A DNA stretch of 64,000 nt from CAYQJS01 sp964417895 (GCA_964417895.1 CAYQJS010000004.1:1-64000); one strand, 5' to 3'. Positions 1 through 9,217 are shown, counted from the first letter of the stretch. Notes: generated from the letters alone by a model not told the origin. Numbers and translations are program-made.

Positions 1-111
1 GCTCTTAACTTAAACCAGCCCTTTTGCTGTCTTGACAATGGGGGGCACCATAAAGGCCCTTACGGCCGTCGGATGCGCCTGCTTGTCTCTCACTCACAGA
101 ATGCTACTTAC

Positions 112-145
112 AGTCTGTGGATTCGCTTAGTCTGTGGATTCGCTG
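112..145. repeat. 17-bp tandem direct repeat
   Basis: Two adjacent 17-base units (AGTCTGTGGATTCGCTT, then the same with a final G) lie at 112-128 and 129-145 in non-coding sequence at the window start. No gene is recognised in 1-240. The repeat could be a slippage product or a regulator site; nothing in the sequence decides this. Confidence 0.6.
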
Positions 146-240
146 CGTGGCAATGGGACTAGCTAACTCTCTCCCAGAGGGCGACGGGATTTTCAGAACA
201 ATGACAGGCCGGCTCTCTCGGCGCCCGGCATACAACGAAA

Positions 241-266
241 CGGCCGCTCGCGCTGGCGAGCGGCCG
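241..266 (-). terminator. Hairpin terminator after the zinc-ribbon gene
   Basis: A perfect 10-bp inverted repeat (CGGCCGCTCG / CGAGCGGCCG) with a 6-nt loop lies just 3' of the minus-strand gene ending at 294. On the minus strand it is followed by TTTCGTT, a weak U-tract, which suits a Rho-independent terminator for that gene. Confidence 0.55.
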
Positions 267-293
267 CTCAGGGGGATCGTCGGGCGGTGCTGG

Positions 294-482
294 TTACGCC
301 GCGACGGGCAATTCCCTGGTAGCTGGATACCCGGCCGCAGCCCCGTCGCTCGTCCCGTCCAGCTCCAACTCGCTCGCTCGGAAGGAGCGGGCGCACATGA
401 AGCACGTCACCCACCCCCGATCGTCGAGATCGTCGTGGAGATCGCCCCCACAGACTGGACAGGCTCGCAAATACCATTTCAT
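294..482 (-). CDS. Small zinc-ribbon protein
   Basis: This 62-residue protein has CPVC near residue 9 and CFMC near residue 26, separated by 15 residues. The C-x2-C/C-x2-C pair is typical of a zinc-ribbon knuckle. The longer reading frame begins at 548, but ATG at 482 is preferred because AGGAAGGGGG lies about 8 nt upstream and the codons before it look like leader. It stands alone, divergent from the UbiD cluster, and ends at a hairpin. No specific partner or function can be assigned; transcription-associated or protein-binding roles are common for such ribbons. Confidence 0.6.
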   Translation of the reverse strand: MKWYLRACPVCGGDLHDDLDDRGWVTCFMCARSFRASELELDGTSDGAAAGYPATRELPVAA

Positions 483-686
483 GGTGAGAAACCCCCTTCC
501 TCGCATCCCGCCTCGGCAGGAGGCCAGCGGCACCATTGGCGCCGGCACCTATATATACGCCGGTAAGCAGAAAAAGTTTCCCGATTTCGGGTAAAGAATG
601 TGTTACAGATTTTTCACCCCATGAAACGGGGAGGGGGTGCCTGATATCCTTAACAACCCTAGCTGCGCCAGGAAACGGAGGGGCCA

Positions 687-2258
687 ATGGCCGTTAGCGT
701 GAAGACGGAACGCGACATATCGAGCCTTCGGAGCACCCTTGAGTGGCTGCGCTCGACCGACCAGCTCCTGGAGACGGATGTCGAGGTCAATCCTGATCTG
801 GAGATCACCGGCATCCAGAAAACACTGGATGGCAGCCTTCCGATCCTGTTTAACAACGTGGCGGGTTACCCGCACGCCCGCGCGGTCACGAACCTGTTCG
901 CCAACACCGACGTGATGAATCGGATGTTTGGCTGGGCGAGCGATACCGATCGGACGCAGAAGCTGGCTTACGCGCTGACCCATCCCATGCCCGCCGAAGA
1001 GGTGGCGCAGGCCGCCGCGCCGTGCCAGGAAGAGGTCATCACCGACGACCTGGATGTCAACAAGTACATCGTCGCGATCCGACATACGGCCCTTGAACCG
1101 GAGCGCACCATTGGGTCTGGCAACAGCGTGGTGGTGGGCCCCCTGTTCCACGGCGGCAGTCACATCGGCTACAACCGGATGAATTTCCGCTGGGGGAACG
1201 TGGGAACGTTCCAGGCCGCGCCGGGCGGCCATATGTGGCAGATTCAGACCGAACACTACAACGCTGACAACCCGGGACCGGGCATTCCGTTCACGATGTG
1301 CTTCGGTCTACCCCCAGCCTGCACCCTTATCGCCGGCGGTGGGTTTGACTACGTAGTGCTGCCGCGTGGCTCGGACGAGCTCGGGGCAGCCGGGGCGGTG
1401 CAGGGCTATCCCGTCCGCATCGTCAAGGCCCGCACCGTAGATGCGTGGGCGGTGGCCGACTGCGAGTATGTCCTCGAGGGCTACTTGCGCACGCACGATA
1501 AGCGCTACGAGACGGCCCAGGCCGAGGAAGCCAACGTCCAGGGCCGCTACCCGTTCCACCCGGAATGGGCCGGCTACATGGGCAAGGCATACCGGGCGAC
1601 GACGTTCCACGTAACGGCGATCACCATGCGCCGACGTGAGAGCCGACCGCTCATCTTCCCCCTCGGCGTGCATACCTCCGATGACGCGAACATCGACACC
1701 ACCGTGCGCGAGGCCGCGATCTTTGAGCTGTGCCAGCGGTTGCAGCCCGGCATCATTCAGGACGTCCACATCCCCTACTGCATGACCGACTGGGGTGGCT
1801 GCATCATCCAGGTTAAGAAGCGCAACCAGATCGAGGAGGGCTGGCAACGGAATTTCCTCGGGGCCATCCTCGCTTGCAGCCAGGGCATGCGCCTCGCCAT
1901 CGCCGTCGACGTGGACATCGACATGTACAGCATGGACGACATCATCTGGGCGCTCACCACCCGTGTGAACCCGCACACCGACATCCTGAATCCGATCCCC
2001 GGCGGCATCGGCCAGACGTTCCAGCCGGCCGAGCGGATGACGGCGGGCGAGAAGGAGTGGACGGCTTCGAACACGCGTTTCGAAGGTGGCATGGGCATCG
2101 ATGCGACCATGCCCTTCGGCTACGAGAAGGATTTCCAGCGGCCCGTCTACCCCATCGACAAGGTCGATCTGCGCAAGTGGTTCGATGACACGGACGTTGA
2201 TCGGGCGAAGTCGCTGATGAGGGGCTGGGTGCTGAGCCTGGCTCGCACAGGACGCTAG
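687..2258 (+). CDS. UbiD family decarboxylase (divergent paralogue)
   Basis: The 523-residue protein is recognisable as a UbiD-family (de)carboxylase, which uses prenylated FMN to remove or add CO2 on aromatic or alpha,beta-unsaturated acids. The N-terminal LRSTDQLLETDVEVNPDLEI and FNNVAGYP segments are family features. It differs from the two UbiD paralogues downstream. The usual E-G-P-F-G-E active-site stretch is replaced by YPFHPEW, keeping the second Glu but having Tyr where the first would lie, and the SPGKHGRI segment is absent. ATG at 687 follows a good ribosome site (GGAGGGG). The CoA-transferase gene follows after 43 bp, so the two are probably co-transcribed. The substrate is unknown; a CoA thioester is possible given that neighbour. 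Confidence 0.85.
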   Translation: MAVSVKTERDISSLRSTLEWLRSTDQLLETDVEVNPDLEITGIQKTLDGSLPILFNNVAGYPHARAVTNLFANTDVMNRMFGWASDTDRTQKLAYALTHPMPAEEVAQAAAPCQEEVITDDLDVNKYIVAIRHTALEPERTIGSGNSVVVGPLFHGGSHIGYNRMNFRWGNVGTFQAAPGGHMWQIQTEHYNADNPGPGIPFTMCFGLPPACTLIAGGGFDYVVLPRGSDELGAAGAVQGYPVRIVKARTVDAWAVADCEYVLEGYLRTHDKRYETAQAEEANVQGRYPFHPEWAGYMGKAYRATTFHVTAITMRRRESRPLIFPLGVHTSDDANIDTTVREAAIFELCQRLQPGIIQDVHIPYCMTDWGGCIIQVKKRNQIEEGWQRNFLGAILACSQGMRLAIAVDVDIDMYSMDDIIWALTTRVNPHTDILNPIPGGIGQTFQPAERMTAGEKEWTASNTRFEGGMGIDATMPFGYEKDFQRPVYPIDKVDLRKWFDDTDVDRAKSLMRGWVLSLARTGR

Positions 2259-2301
2259 GGGAGCTGTGCAGCGTGAGCCATGAGGCACGAGGAGAGCCGG
2301 T

Positions 2302-3600
2302 TTGACCGGTGACGCCTCACGCCTCACGCCTCACGACTCGACGCCTCTCGCCTCGATGCGCGACCGCTTCCCGTTCGCCCGGCCGAGCCCGAACCCCGCT
2401 CTGGCGGGGGTGCGCGTCATCGACGCGGGCAACATGGTTGCGGCCCCATTCGCGACGGTCCTCCTCGCCGACTTCGGGGCCGACGTCATCAAGATCGAGC
2501 ACCCCAGGGACGGGGACGGGGAGCGAAAGCTCGAGCCCATCATGCAGCTCGAGTCGGGTGAGAAGGTCCCGCTTTGGTGGAAGGTGGGGGCGCGCAATAA
2601 GCGCTGCGTGACCCTCAATCTCTCCAGGCCGGAGGGTGCCGCCGTGTTCAAAGACCTGGTCGCCACAGCCGACGTCGTCGTCGAGAACTACCGCCCGGGG
2701 ACGTTCGAGAAGTGGGGGCTTGGATATGAGGAGCTGGTGAAGGTCAGCCCGCGCATCATCCTTCTCCGCATCTCAGGATTCGGCCAGACCGGCCCTTATC
2801 GCGAGCGCGGGGGCTTCGGACGGGTCGCCGAGGCGATGGGGGGACTCACCAACGTCATTGGCGAGCCGGAGCCGGGCGCTCCGATGACCCCCGGATACCC
2901 GATGGGCGACCTCATCACGGGCCTGTTCGGCTCCTGGGCCACACTGGCCGCGCTCTACCATCGGGACGCCCGCGGCGGCACGGGCCAGGTGATCGACCTC
3001 GGACTGTATGAATCGGTGTTCCGTATCCTCGAGTTCGATCCGATCCAGTACGACCAGCTCCACACGGTGCACACGCGCCAGGGAAATCAGCTCTCCTACG
3101 TGGCGCCGAGCGACATGTTCAAGACAAATGACGGCTTCTGGCTCACCCTGGCCGCCAGCACCCAGCAGATCTTCGAGGACCTCTGCCGGGCCCTCGGGCG
3201 GGAGGACCTGATCACGAACCCCAAGTTCGTGGATAACCCGGCTCGCGTTGAGCACCGGAGGGAGATCAACGCCATCGTGGCCGACTGGGTCGCGCAGCGC
3301 ACGCGAGCAGAGATCGCCGCGATTTTCGATGCCCGCGGGCTGCCGTACGCGCCGGTTTTCGACATGGCGGACGTGTTCAGCAATGAGCAATACCTCGCGC
3401 GTGAAATGCTGGTACGCGTCTTGGACCAGCAGCTCGGCGACGCGGTGGTCCAGAACGTCGTGCCGAAGCTCTCGGCGACCCCCGGCGCCGTGAGGCACCT
3501 GGGCCCCAGGTTGGGTGAGCACAACGAAGAGATCTACAGCGGCGAGCTGGGCTACTCAGCCGAACGACTACAAGAGCTGCGCGACGCGGGCGCCATCTGA
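2302..3600 (+). CDS. CaiB/BaiF family CoA-transferase
   Basis: This class III CoA-transferase moves CoA between acyl-CoA and a free acid. The family signatures are visible: VRVIDAGNMVAAPFATVLLADFGADVIKIE near the N-terminus (residues about 34-63), then LNLSRPEG, VVVENYRPG and GLGYEEL, with the usual catalytic Asp region after IISGF-type sequence. The start is ambiguous. TTG at 2302 has a GAGGAGAG ribosome site, but the next 15 codons are made of a heptamer repeat (GCCTCAC). ATG at 2356 (MRDRFPF) removes the repeat but lacks a clear ribosome site. Lying between UbiD and UbiX, it probably activates an acid to its CoA ester before or after decarboxylation. Confidence 0.88.
   Translation: MTGDASRLTPHDSTPLASMRDRFPFARPSPNPALAGVRVIDAGNMVAAPFATVLLADFGADVIKIEHPRDGDGERKLEPIMQLESGEKVPLWWKVGARNKRCVTLNLSRPEGAAVFKDLVATADVVVENYRPGTFEKWGLGYEELVKVSPRIILLRISGFGQTGPYRERGGFGRVAEAMGGLTNVIGEPEPGAPMTPGYPMGDLITGLFGSWATLAALYHRDARGGTGQVIDLGLYESVFRILEFDPIQYDQLHTVHTRQGNQLSYVAPSDMFKTNDGFWLTLAASTQQIFEDLCRALGREDLITNPKFVDNPARVEHRREINAIVADWVAQRTRAEIAAIFDARGLPYAPVFDMADVFSNEQYLAREMLVRVLDQQLGDAVVQNVVPKLSATPGAVRHLGPRLGEHNEEIYSGELGYSAERLQELRDAGAI
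2314..2355 (+). repeat. Degenerate heptamer repeat (GCCTCAC)
   Basis: Three exact GCCTCAC units at 2314-2334 are followed by degenerate units (GACTCGAC, GCCTCTC, GCCTCG). They fall at the very 5' end of the CoA-transferase reading frame, so they are either translated as a low-complexity leader or show that the true start is downstream. Similar GTGAGGC/GCCTCAC strings occur near 53755 and 60325. Confidence 0.7.
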
Positions 3601-3788
3601 CACGTTTGGCCCACAGCTCGAACGGATCGTTCCGGATGCGCCATGATTGAACGTCGCGCTCTTCCCCAGGGCTCGGCGCAATGAAGATCCGTCGTGTTTT
3701 GACTGATACGAAGAGCGTGGGGTACAACCAATGTTCGGCGGGGGCCGTGCGCCCGTCGACGCGGCACTGAAGGGAGACCGCTCTTCAA

Positions 3789-4379
3789 ATGAGAATCGTC
3801 GTCGGCATTACGGGCTCGACAGGCGCAATCTACGGGGTGCGCCTTCTCGAGGTCCTGCATGACTCGCCCGAGATCGAGACACACCTGGTGGTGAGCGACC
3901 CAGCCAAGCAGACCATCGAGTACGAAACGGGTTGGAGCGCCCGGGAGGTCCTCGAGCTCGCGACCGTCGTGTACGAGTACCGCGACATCGGCGCCGCCAT
4001 CTCGAGCGGGTCATTCCCCACCGACGGGATGATCGTGGCTCCCTGCTCCATAAAGACGCTGTCGTCCATCGCCAACTCGTACAACGACAACTTGCTTTCC
4101 CGGGCAGCCGACGTCACCCTGAAGGAGCGCCGCAAGCTGGTACTGATCGTGCGGGAGACGCCGCTCCATCGCGGGCATCTCCGCCTCATGCTGGAGGTGA
4201 CCGAGAACGGCGGCGTGATTCTTCCTCCGATGCCGTCGTTCTATCATCGACCAAAGACAGTGGACGATATCGTGAACCACACCGTGCAGCGGGCCCTGGA
4301 CCAGTTCGGCATTGAGAAGGGGCTGTTCCAACGCTGGACTGGAGCGCAGATCACCGACGCCCGCGTGGGCTCCTGCTAA
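3789..4379 (+). CDS. ubiX: UbiX flavin prenyltransferase
   Basis: The 196-residue protein is a UbiX/Pad1 flavin prenyltransferase, which joins dimethylallyl phosphate to FMN to make the prenyl-FMN cofactor of UbiD enzymes. Visible signatures are VGITGSTGAIYGVRLLE at the N-terminus (flavin phosphate loop), SDPAKQTI, the central MIVAPCSIKTLSSIANS and the C-terminal RRKLVLIVRETPLH plus PPMPSFYHRP. The length is normal for the family. It lies 188 bp after the CoA-transferase gene and upstream of two further UbiD genes, so it most likely supplies cofactor for all three UbiD proteins here. Confidence 0.95.
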   Translation: MRIVVGITGSTGAIYGVRLLEVLHDSPEIETHLVVSDPAKQTIEYETGWSAREVLELATVVYEYRDIGAAISSGSFPTDGMIVAPCSIKTLSSIANSYNDNLLSRAADVTLKERRKLVLIVRETPLHRGHLRLMLEVTENGGVILPPMPSFYHRPKTVDDIVNHTVQRALDQFGIEKGLFQRWTGAQITDARVGSC

Positions 4380-4540
4380 TGCATCCGCTCATGGTTCGAC
4401 AGGCTCACCATTAGCGGGCGACCTCGCGAGCAGCAGCCCGCGGGTTCTCGTCCCTCGACACGCAAAACGAGCGGGCGAACATCATAACGAGGGCCTAAGG
4501 AGGTAGAGTCAAAAATTTTCCCGGTTTTGGCGCCGTGGTT

Positions 4541-4627
4541 CACCCTCTCCCCAGCCCTCCCCCGTCAAGGGGGAGGGAGTAAGCGGATCCCCTCGCCCCT
4601 GGCGGGGGAGGGTTAGGGAGAGGGGGA
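4541..4627. repeat. G/C-rich palindromic repeat core (MITE-related)
   Basis: The stretch between ubiX and the second ubiD (4380-4706) carries no gene. It holds nested palindromes such as CCCTCCCCCGTCAAGGGGGAGGG and a mirrored CCCCTCGCCCCTGGCGGGGGAGGG, flanked by CACCCTCTCCCC and GGTTAGGGAGAGGGG. This is the same inner core seen in the elements near 16.0, 19.9 and 39.3 kb, but without recognisable terminal TGGGTCAGTTC ends. It could form a strong RNA hairpin between ubiX and the next gene. Confidence 0.65.
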
Positions 4628-4706
4628 TCTCGCCGCTCATTTCTACGAGACGTTTCGATGAACCTACTAAGGACACGACGAGCGGCACGAAAAAGGAGAG
4701 AAGGCG

Positions 4707-6170
4707 ATGGCCATCGAGACCCTGCCACGGACGACGAGCGGGAGCAATCTGGCGTACACGGACCTGCGGGACTGGATCAGGCATATCGACGCGATGGGAC
4801 TGCTTAAATACGTGAACGGCGCCAACGTCGATGAGGACATCGGCCAGGCGACCGACGTGTTGCACCACACACCCGGCTCACCCGCGGCGCTCTTCGACAA
4901 CATCGCGGGCTATGCACCTGGCTTTCGCGTCATCGTGAACTGTTTCAACACCCACCCGCGCATAGCGTTCACCCTGGGCATCCCGCACGATGTTCCTCTG
5001 GCCGACATGCAGGAGGCCTGGCGGCGTCGCCTCCACGACTTCCAGCCCGTCGCTCCCGTTGAGGTCAGCGACGGGCCCGTCATGGAAAACGTGATGACGG
5101 GCGACCAGGTCAACATCCTGAAGTTCCCCGCCCCCAAGTGGCACCCGAACGACGGCGGGCGCTACCTCGGCACGGGCAGCTTCGACGTGACACGCGATCC
5201 CGATGAGGGTTGGGTGAACTGCGGCACCTACCGCGTCATGGTCCATAACGAGCGGCAGGTCGGCTACTACATCTCGCCCGGCAAGCACGGCCGTATTCAG
5301 CGGCAGAAGTACTTCGATCGGGGCCAGCCCTGCCCGGTAGCGATGGTCATCGGCTCCCACCCTCTCATGTTTCTGGCCTCCTGCACCGAGATCCCATACG
5401 CGCTGAGCGAGTACGACTGGATGGGCGGCATGAGCGGAGAGCCGGTCAAGGTGATCCGGGGGCCGGTCACCGGGCTCCCCTTCCCGGCCGACGCCGAGAT
5501 CGTTCTCGAGGGCTTTGCGACCGACACGACGCGTCTGCCTGAGGGGCCTTTCGGTGAGTGGACCGGTTACTACGCATCCGGAGAGCGCGAAGAGCCCGTC
5601 CTCGACATCAAGGCCGTCTATCATCGGAACAACCCCATCGTTCTTGGCGCTCCGCCCAACAAACCGCCTGACGAGCAGGCGCGGTACCGTGCCTTTCTCC
5701 GCTCAGCCTTACTCCGCGATGACATCGAGAAGGCCGGAGTGCCGGATATCCAGGGCGTCTGGTGCCACGAGGTGGGAGGCTCACGCCTGTTCGTGGCCGT
5801 GTCCATCAAGCAACGCTACGCGGGCCACGCTCGCCAGGCGGGCCATATCGCCGCCATGTGCCACGCCGGCGCCTATCTCGGGCGCTACGTGGTGGTCGTG
5901 GACGAGGACATCGACCCCACGAACCTCGAGGACGTGATGTGGGCGATGTGCACCCGGTCGGACCCGGAGCGCTCAATCGACCTCATCAAGCGCGCGTGGA
6001 GCGGGCCGCTGGACCCGGCGATCCACCCGAAGGATAAGGGTCACAACTCGCGCCTGATCATCGACGCGTGCCGGCCGTTCGAGTGGCGGGACTTGTTCCC
6101 ACCCGTTAGCAACCTCACGCCGGAGCAGCAGAAGGTGGCGCGCGAGCGCTGGAGCTGGCTGCTGACGTAG
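4707..6170 (+). CDS. UbiD family decarboxylase (tandem copy 1)
   Basis: The 487-residue UbiD-family protein has the full set of family motifs: GTYRVMVHNERQVGYYISPGK (the Arg in GTYR and the following stretch bind prenyl-FMN/metal), and EGPFGEWTGYYASG with both acidic residues expected of the Arg-Glu-Glu active site. NIVHDVPLADM-like and PPNKPPDEQARYRAFLRSAL segments are also typical. ATG at 4707 follows AAGGAGAGAAGGCG, a good ribosome site. It is clearly paralogous along its whole length to the next gene, so the two arose by tandem duplication. UbiX upstream would supply the cofactor. The substrate cannot be read from sequence. Confidence 0.92.
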   Translation: MAIETLPRTTSGSNLAYTDLRDWIRHIDAMGLLKYVNGANVDEDIGQATDVLHHTPGSPAALFDNIAGYAPGFRVIVNCFNTHPRIAFTLGIPHDVPLADMQEAWRRRLHDFQPVAPVEVSDGPVMENVMTGDQVNILKFPAPKWHPNDGGRYLGTGSFDVTRDPDEGWVNCGTYRVMVHNERQVGYYISPGKHGRIQRQKYFDRGQPCPVAMVIGSHPLMFLASCTEIPYALSEYDWMGGMSGEPVKVIRGPVTGLPFPADAEIVLEGFATDTTRLPEGPFGEWTGYYASGEREEPVLDIKAVYHRNNPIVLGAPPNKPPDEQARYRAFLRSALLRDDIEKAGVPDIQGVWCHEVGGSRLFVAVSIKQRYAGHARQAGHIAAMCHAGAYLGRYVVVVDEDIDPTNLEDVMWAMCTRSDPERSIDLIKRAWSGPLDPAIHPKDKGHNSRLIIDACRPFEWRDLFPPVSNLTPEQQKVARERWSWLLT

Positions 6171-6232
6171 CGCCTGGCTCGATCGCTTGAACGAAGCGAC
6201 AGCGGAGCCGGTCTCGAAGAAAGGAAGAACCA

Positions 6233-7708
6233 ATGGTTGACCTAGTAGAGCGACCCACCAGTATTCGCAACTATCAGGGCATGCGCGAGTGGCTGGACCG
6301 CGTTGACGCCATCGGCGAGCTGCGCCGCGTAAACGGGGCCACCTGGGAGGAGGACATCGGCCGCATCGCCGAGATGCTGACCCATACCGATGGCGCCCCC
6401 GCCGTGCTCTGCGACGAGATCCCCGGCTACCCGAAGGGCTACCGGGTGCTGGTCAACTCCAACGGCGAGCCACGCCGTCTGGCCATCACGCTGGGACTCG
6501 ATCCCAACATCAGCACCGAGGGGCTGATGGACTGGTTCGAGAATCGAATGGATGCGATGGAGCCGCTACCCCTCCGCTACGTAGACGACGGCGAGGTGCT
6601 GGAGAACGTCGATGAGGGCGATGACGTCAACGTCCTGAAGTTCCCGTCGCCTTTCTGGCACAAGGAGGATGGCGGCCGCTACATCGGCACAGGCTGCGTC
6701 GACATCACGAAGGACCCCGACAGCGACTGGATCAACACGGGCACGTACCGCGTCATGGTCCACAATGAGAAGCAGGTCGGCCTCTACATCTCCCCCGGCA
6801 AGCACGGCCGCATCCATCGCGACAAGTACTTCGCGCGGGGAGAGGCGCTGCCCATCGTGATCGTCGTCGGTGGCGACCCAGTGTTCTTCGTCGCCAGCTC
6901 CCTCGAGATCGGCGTGGGCGTGAGTGAGATGGAGTGGGTGGGTGGCCTCCGTGGGGAGCCCATCGAGGCGATCCGAGGCAAGTACACGGGGCTACCGATC
7001 CCCGCCCACGCCGAGATCGTGCTGGAGGGCTTCGCCTCCCCCAACAACAAGCTGATGGAGGGCCCCTTCGGCGAGTGGACGGGCTACTACGCCAGCGGCT
7101 CGCGCGAAGAGCCTGTAGTGGATGTGAAGGCGGTGTACTACCGGAACGACCCGATCCTCCTGGGCTGCCCCCCCAACAAGCCGCCGTACGAGGCGCATCG
7201 CTACCGCATCTACCTCCGCTCGGCGCTGCTGCGCCGGGAGATCAGGCTCGCGGGCGTGCCCGACGTGACGGCGGCGTGGTGCCACGGAGTGGGCGGCTGT
7301 AGGCTGCTCAACGTCGTCGCCATCAAGCAGCGCTACCCGGGCCACGCCCGGCAGGCGGGCCACGTCGCGGCCATGTGCCGCGCGGGCGCCTACCTCGGCC
7401 GCATCGTGATCGTCGTCGACGACGATATCGACGTGACCGACCTCGATGAGGTGATGTGGGCCGTGTGCACACGCTCGGACCCGGAGCGCTCGCTGGACAT
7501 CATCAAGCGGGCATGGAGCGGCCCGCTCGATCCGGCGATCCACCCCGACCTGAAGGGCTTCAACTCGCGGCTCATCATCGACGCGTGCCGGCCCTACGAG
7601 TGGCTAGACAAGTTCCCCATGGCCATCGGCCCGGACCCCGCCTACAAGCGAGAGACCCGCGAGAAGTGGGGCTGGATCCTGCGAGGGGACACGCCTCCAG
7701 GGAGCTGA
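6233..7708 (+). CDS. UbiD family decarboxylase (tandem copy 2)
   Basis: This 491-residue UbiD-family protein is the tandem paralogue of the preceding gene. It shares GTYRVMVHNEKQVG, SPGKHGRI and EGPFGEWTGYYASGSREEP, so both catalytic Glu positions and the prenyl-FMN Arg are retained. Substitutions such as KFPSPFWHKEDGGRYIGTG versus KFPAPKWHPNDGGRYLGTG suggest divergence in specificity or the two halves of a hetero-oligomer. The 62-bp gap and a GGAAGAACCA ribosome site before ATG 6233 suit one operon. It ends 12 bp from the convergent RTX gene. Confidence 0.92.
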   Translation: MVDLVERPTSIRNYQGMREWLDRVDAIGELRRVNGATWEEDIGRIAEMLTHTDGAPAVLCDEIPGYPKGYRVLVNSNGEPRRLAITLGLDPNISTEGLMDWFENRMDAMEPLPLRYVDDGEVLENVDEGDDVNVLKFPSPFWHKEDGGRYIGTGCVDITKDPDSDWINTGTYRVMVHNEKQVGLYISPGKHGRIHRDKYFARGEALPIVIVVGGDPVFFVASSLEIGVGVSEMEWVGGLRGEPIEAIRGKYTGLPIPAHAEIVLEGFASPNNKLMEGPFGEWTGYYASGSREEPVVDVKAVYYRNDPILLGCPPNKPPYEAHRYRIYLRSALLRREIRLAGVPDVTAAWCHGVGGCRLLNVVAIKQRYPGHARQAGHVAAMCRAGAYLGRIVIVVDDDIDVTDLDEVMWAVCTRSDPERSLDIIKRAWSGPLDPAIHPDLKGFNSRLIIDACRPYEWLDKFPMAIGPDPAYKRETREKWGWILRGDTPPGS

Positions 7709-7720
7709 GGACTCTCCAGA

Positions 7721-8161
7721 CTACGGGAACTGAGTCTCGCAGCTCGCGAACGTATCCGTGCCGGGGCCGCCGTAGCAGGTGTCGGCGCCGCCGCCGTTGA
7801 TGGCGTCGTCGCCGTCGCCTCCCAGGATCACGTCGGCCCCCCCTTGCCCGTTCAGCGTATCGTTGCCGCCGCCGCCCAGGATGCAGTCACTGCCGGCCCC
7901 GCCGTCGATCGTGTCGGCCCCAGCGCTGCCCAGGATCAGGTCGTTCGCGTTTGTACCGCTGAACGTCCCACTGCCGATGATCTTGGTCGTGACCGTGATG
8001 CCGTTACATTCGGTGGGCTTCAGATCATTGGGGGTGATGGGGCGCCTGGTGTCGGAGAGCTTCGTTACGGGCACTGTGTTGGCCGCGGCCAGAGCCGAAG
8101 TCATGCCCGCTCCGAACACGGCCACGAGACCCAGCACTGCTAGCCGATTCCGCGCGCCCAA
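7721..8161 (-). CDS. Secreted RTX (haemolysin-type) calcium-binding protein
   Basis: This short secreted protein (146 residues) has an N-terminal signal segment (about residues 6-27, ending SALAAAN). Glycine/aspartate nonapeptides follow, such as LGSAGADTIDGGAGSDC, LGGGGNDTLNGQGGADV and LGGDGDDAINGGG. These RTX repeats fold into a calcium-binding parallel beta-roll. There is no enzyme domain. Two Cys near the end (ADTCYGG, FASCE) could form a disulphide. The sequence after the signal (AAANTVPVTKLSD) matches the style of the camelysin-like gene upstream in the same strand (AAANVVDATKAGD), suggesting a shared secretion route through the neighbouring signal peptidase. Confidence 0.85.
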   Translation of the reverse strand: MGARNRLAVLGLVAVFGAGMTSALAAANTVPVTKLSDTRRPITPNDLKPTECNGITVTTKIIGSGTFSGTNANDLILGSAGADTIDGGAGSDCILGGGGNDTLNGQGGADVILGGDGDDAINGGGADTCYGGPGTDTFASCETQFP

Positions 8162-8166
8162 AACGG

Positions 8167-9195
8167 CTACGCCTCCGGCTGGGTCGAGCGGAGCGCCTCT
8201 GCTGATGGCGCCCGCGCCCGTGCCGGCCGCGCCTGTGCCTGATACCGATATGTGCTGTCGCCATGGTGGACCAGGTAGGAGTGGACGTCCCCAGCGGTGT
8301 GGTGCAGGATCATCGAGCCGGAGCGCTCCGCGATCCTCACCAGGTCCTCGATCGCCTCGGCCTCGACGACACGGCCCGCGGGGGGATCGTCGGACACAAC
8401 GGACACCAGCAATGGGCCGAAGCGCGCTCGGATGCGCGAGAGCTCATCGGCTCGCAGGGAGCGCGCGGTCAAAAGGACGAGCGCTACTGCGCCCCCTAGA
8501 GCGATGAGCAATCCTGCCGCGGCGAACTTTCGGGCGTCAGCAACTGTGAGCCTCAGGCTCAGCAGCGAGAGGGAGGCGGGCTCCACGTGGGGAACCTCGA
8601 CCGAGCCCGATTGCGATGGCGCCCGCGGGTCGGCCTCCCGCGGGCCCGCCGACAGCGCCTGGAACTGATTCTGGTCCAACCGGAAGCCCAGGCGCGGGGC
8701 GAACCTGTCGCGCAGCTCCTGACCGGCCACCATGCCCTCGATCGCCACCTCGGGTACGACGGCAACCGTGTAATGGTCGCGGCGAACGCCGGTCTCCGCC
8801 TCCAGGTAATTCACGAGGGCGTACAGGTGAGTGAGGTCGAGGACCCCCTCGGACCTGAAGCCGTCGCCCGAGAACGCGGTCTCGGGCTGCAGCTCGATGG
8901 TGCGCCTCCAGCCGGCCGTGTCGCTGATGACGGCAGTGAGGCGGTGGGTTCCGCCCACCAGGTGCGGGCTCTCGGTGACGAACCGGTATGAGAAGGCCAC
9001 GAGCACCTCGCTCGTCAGGCGTCGGAAAACAGGCTCGCCGGTGGCCGCGACATCACCGTCGTACACCCCCGGAACGGGGGAATTCGCAGAGTAGTCGAAC
9101 GCGCCGGTCTGCTGGTACCCAACGCTGCGGGAAGCTTCATGTTCGCTCGGCTGGGCGAACGACACGCCGCCGAGCCCGACGCACACGATCGCCAC
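8167..9195 (-). CDS. DUF5305-like membrane-anchored extracellular protein
   Basis: The protein (342 residues from GTG 9195) opens with a hydrophobic segment (VAIVCVGLGGVSFAQ) and a large extracellular beta-rich region containing SYRFVTESPHLVGGTHRL. A membrane helix near residues 230-250 (AGLLIALGGAVALVLLTA) and a cytoplasmic tail follow. This order and the text resemble DUF5305 proteins, which occur beside signal peptidase I and SipW-type surface proteins. No ATG exists upstream before an in-frame stop, so GTG or a CTG four codons earlier must be used. It follows the signal-peptidase remnant on the same strand and precedes the RTX gene by 5 bp, so the genes form one operon. Confidence 0.7.
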   Translation of the reverse strand: MAIVCVGLGGVSFAQPSEHEASRSVGYQQTGAFDYSANSPVPGVYDGDVAATGEPVFRRLTSEVLVAFSYRFVTESPHLVGGTHRLTAVISDTAGWRRTIELQPETAFSGDGFRSEGVLDLTHLYALVNYLEAETGVRRDHYTVAVVPEVAIEGMVAGQELRDRFAPRLGFRLDQNQFQALSAGPREADPRAPSQSGSVEVPHVEPASLSLLSLRLTVADARKFAAAGLLIALGGAVALVLLTARSLRADELSRIRARFGPLLVSVVSDDPPAGRVVEAEAIEDLVRIAERSGSMILHHTAGDVHSYLVHHGDSTYRYQAQARPARARAPSAEALRSTQPEA

Positions 9196-9217
9196 GATCC
9201 CCAGGCGCCAGCAAGCC

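Noticed and set aside
4392..4500. Small ORFs after ubiX
   Set aside because: No ribosome site or recognisable sequence; the region leads into a palindromic repeat.
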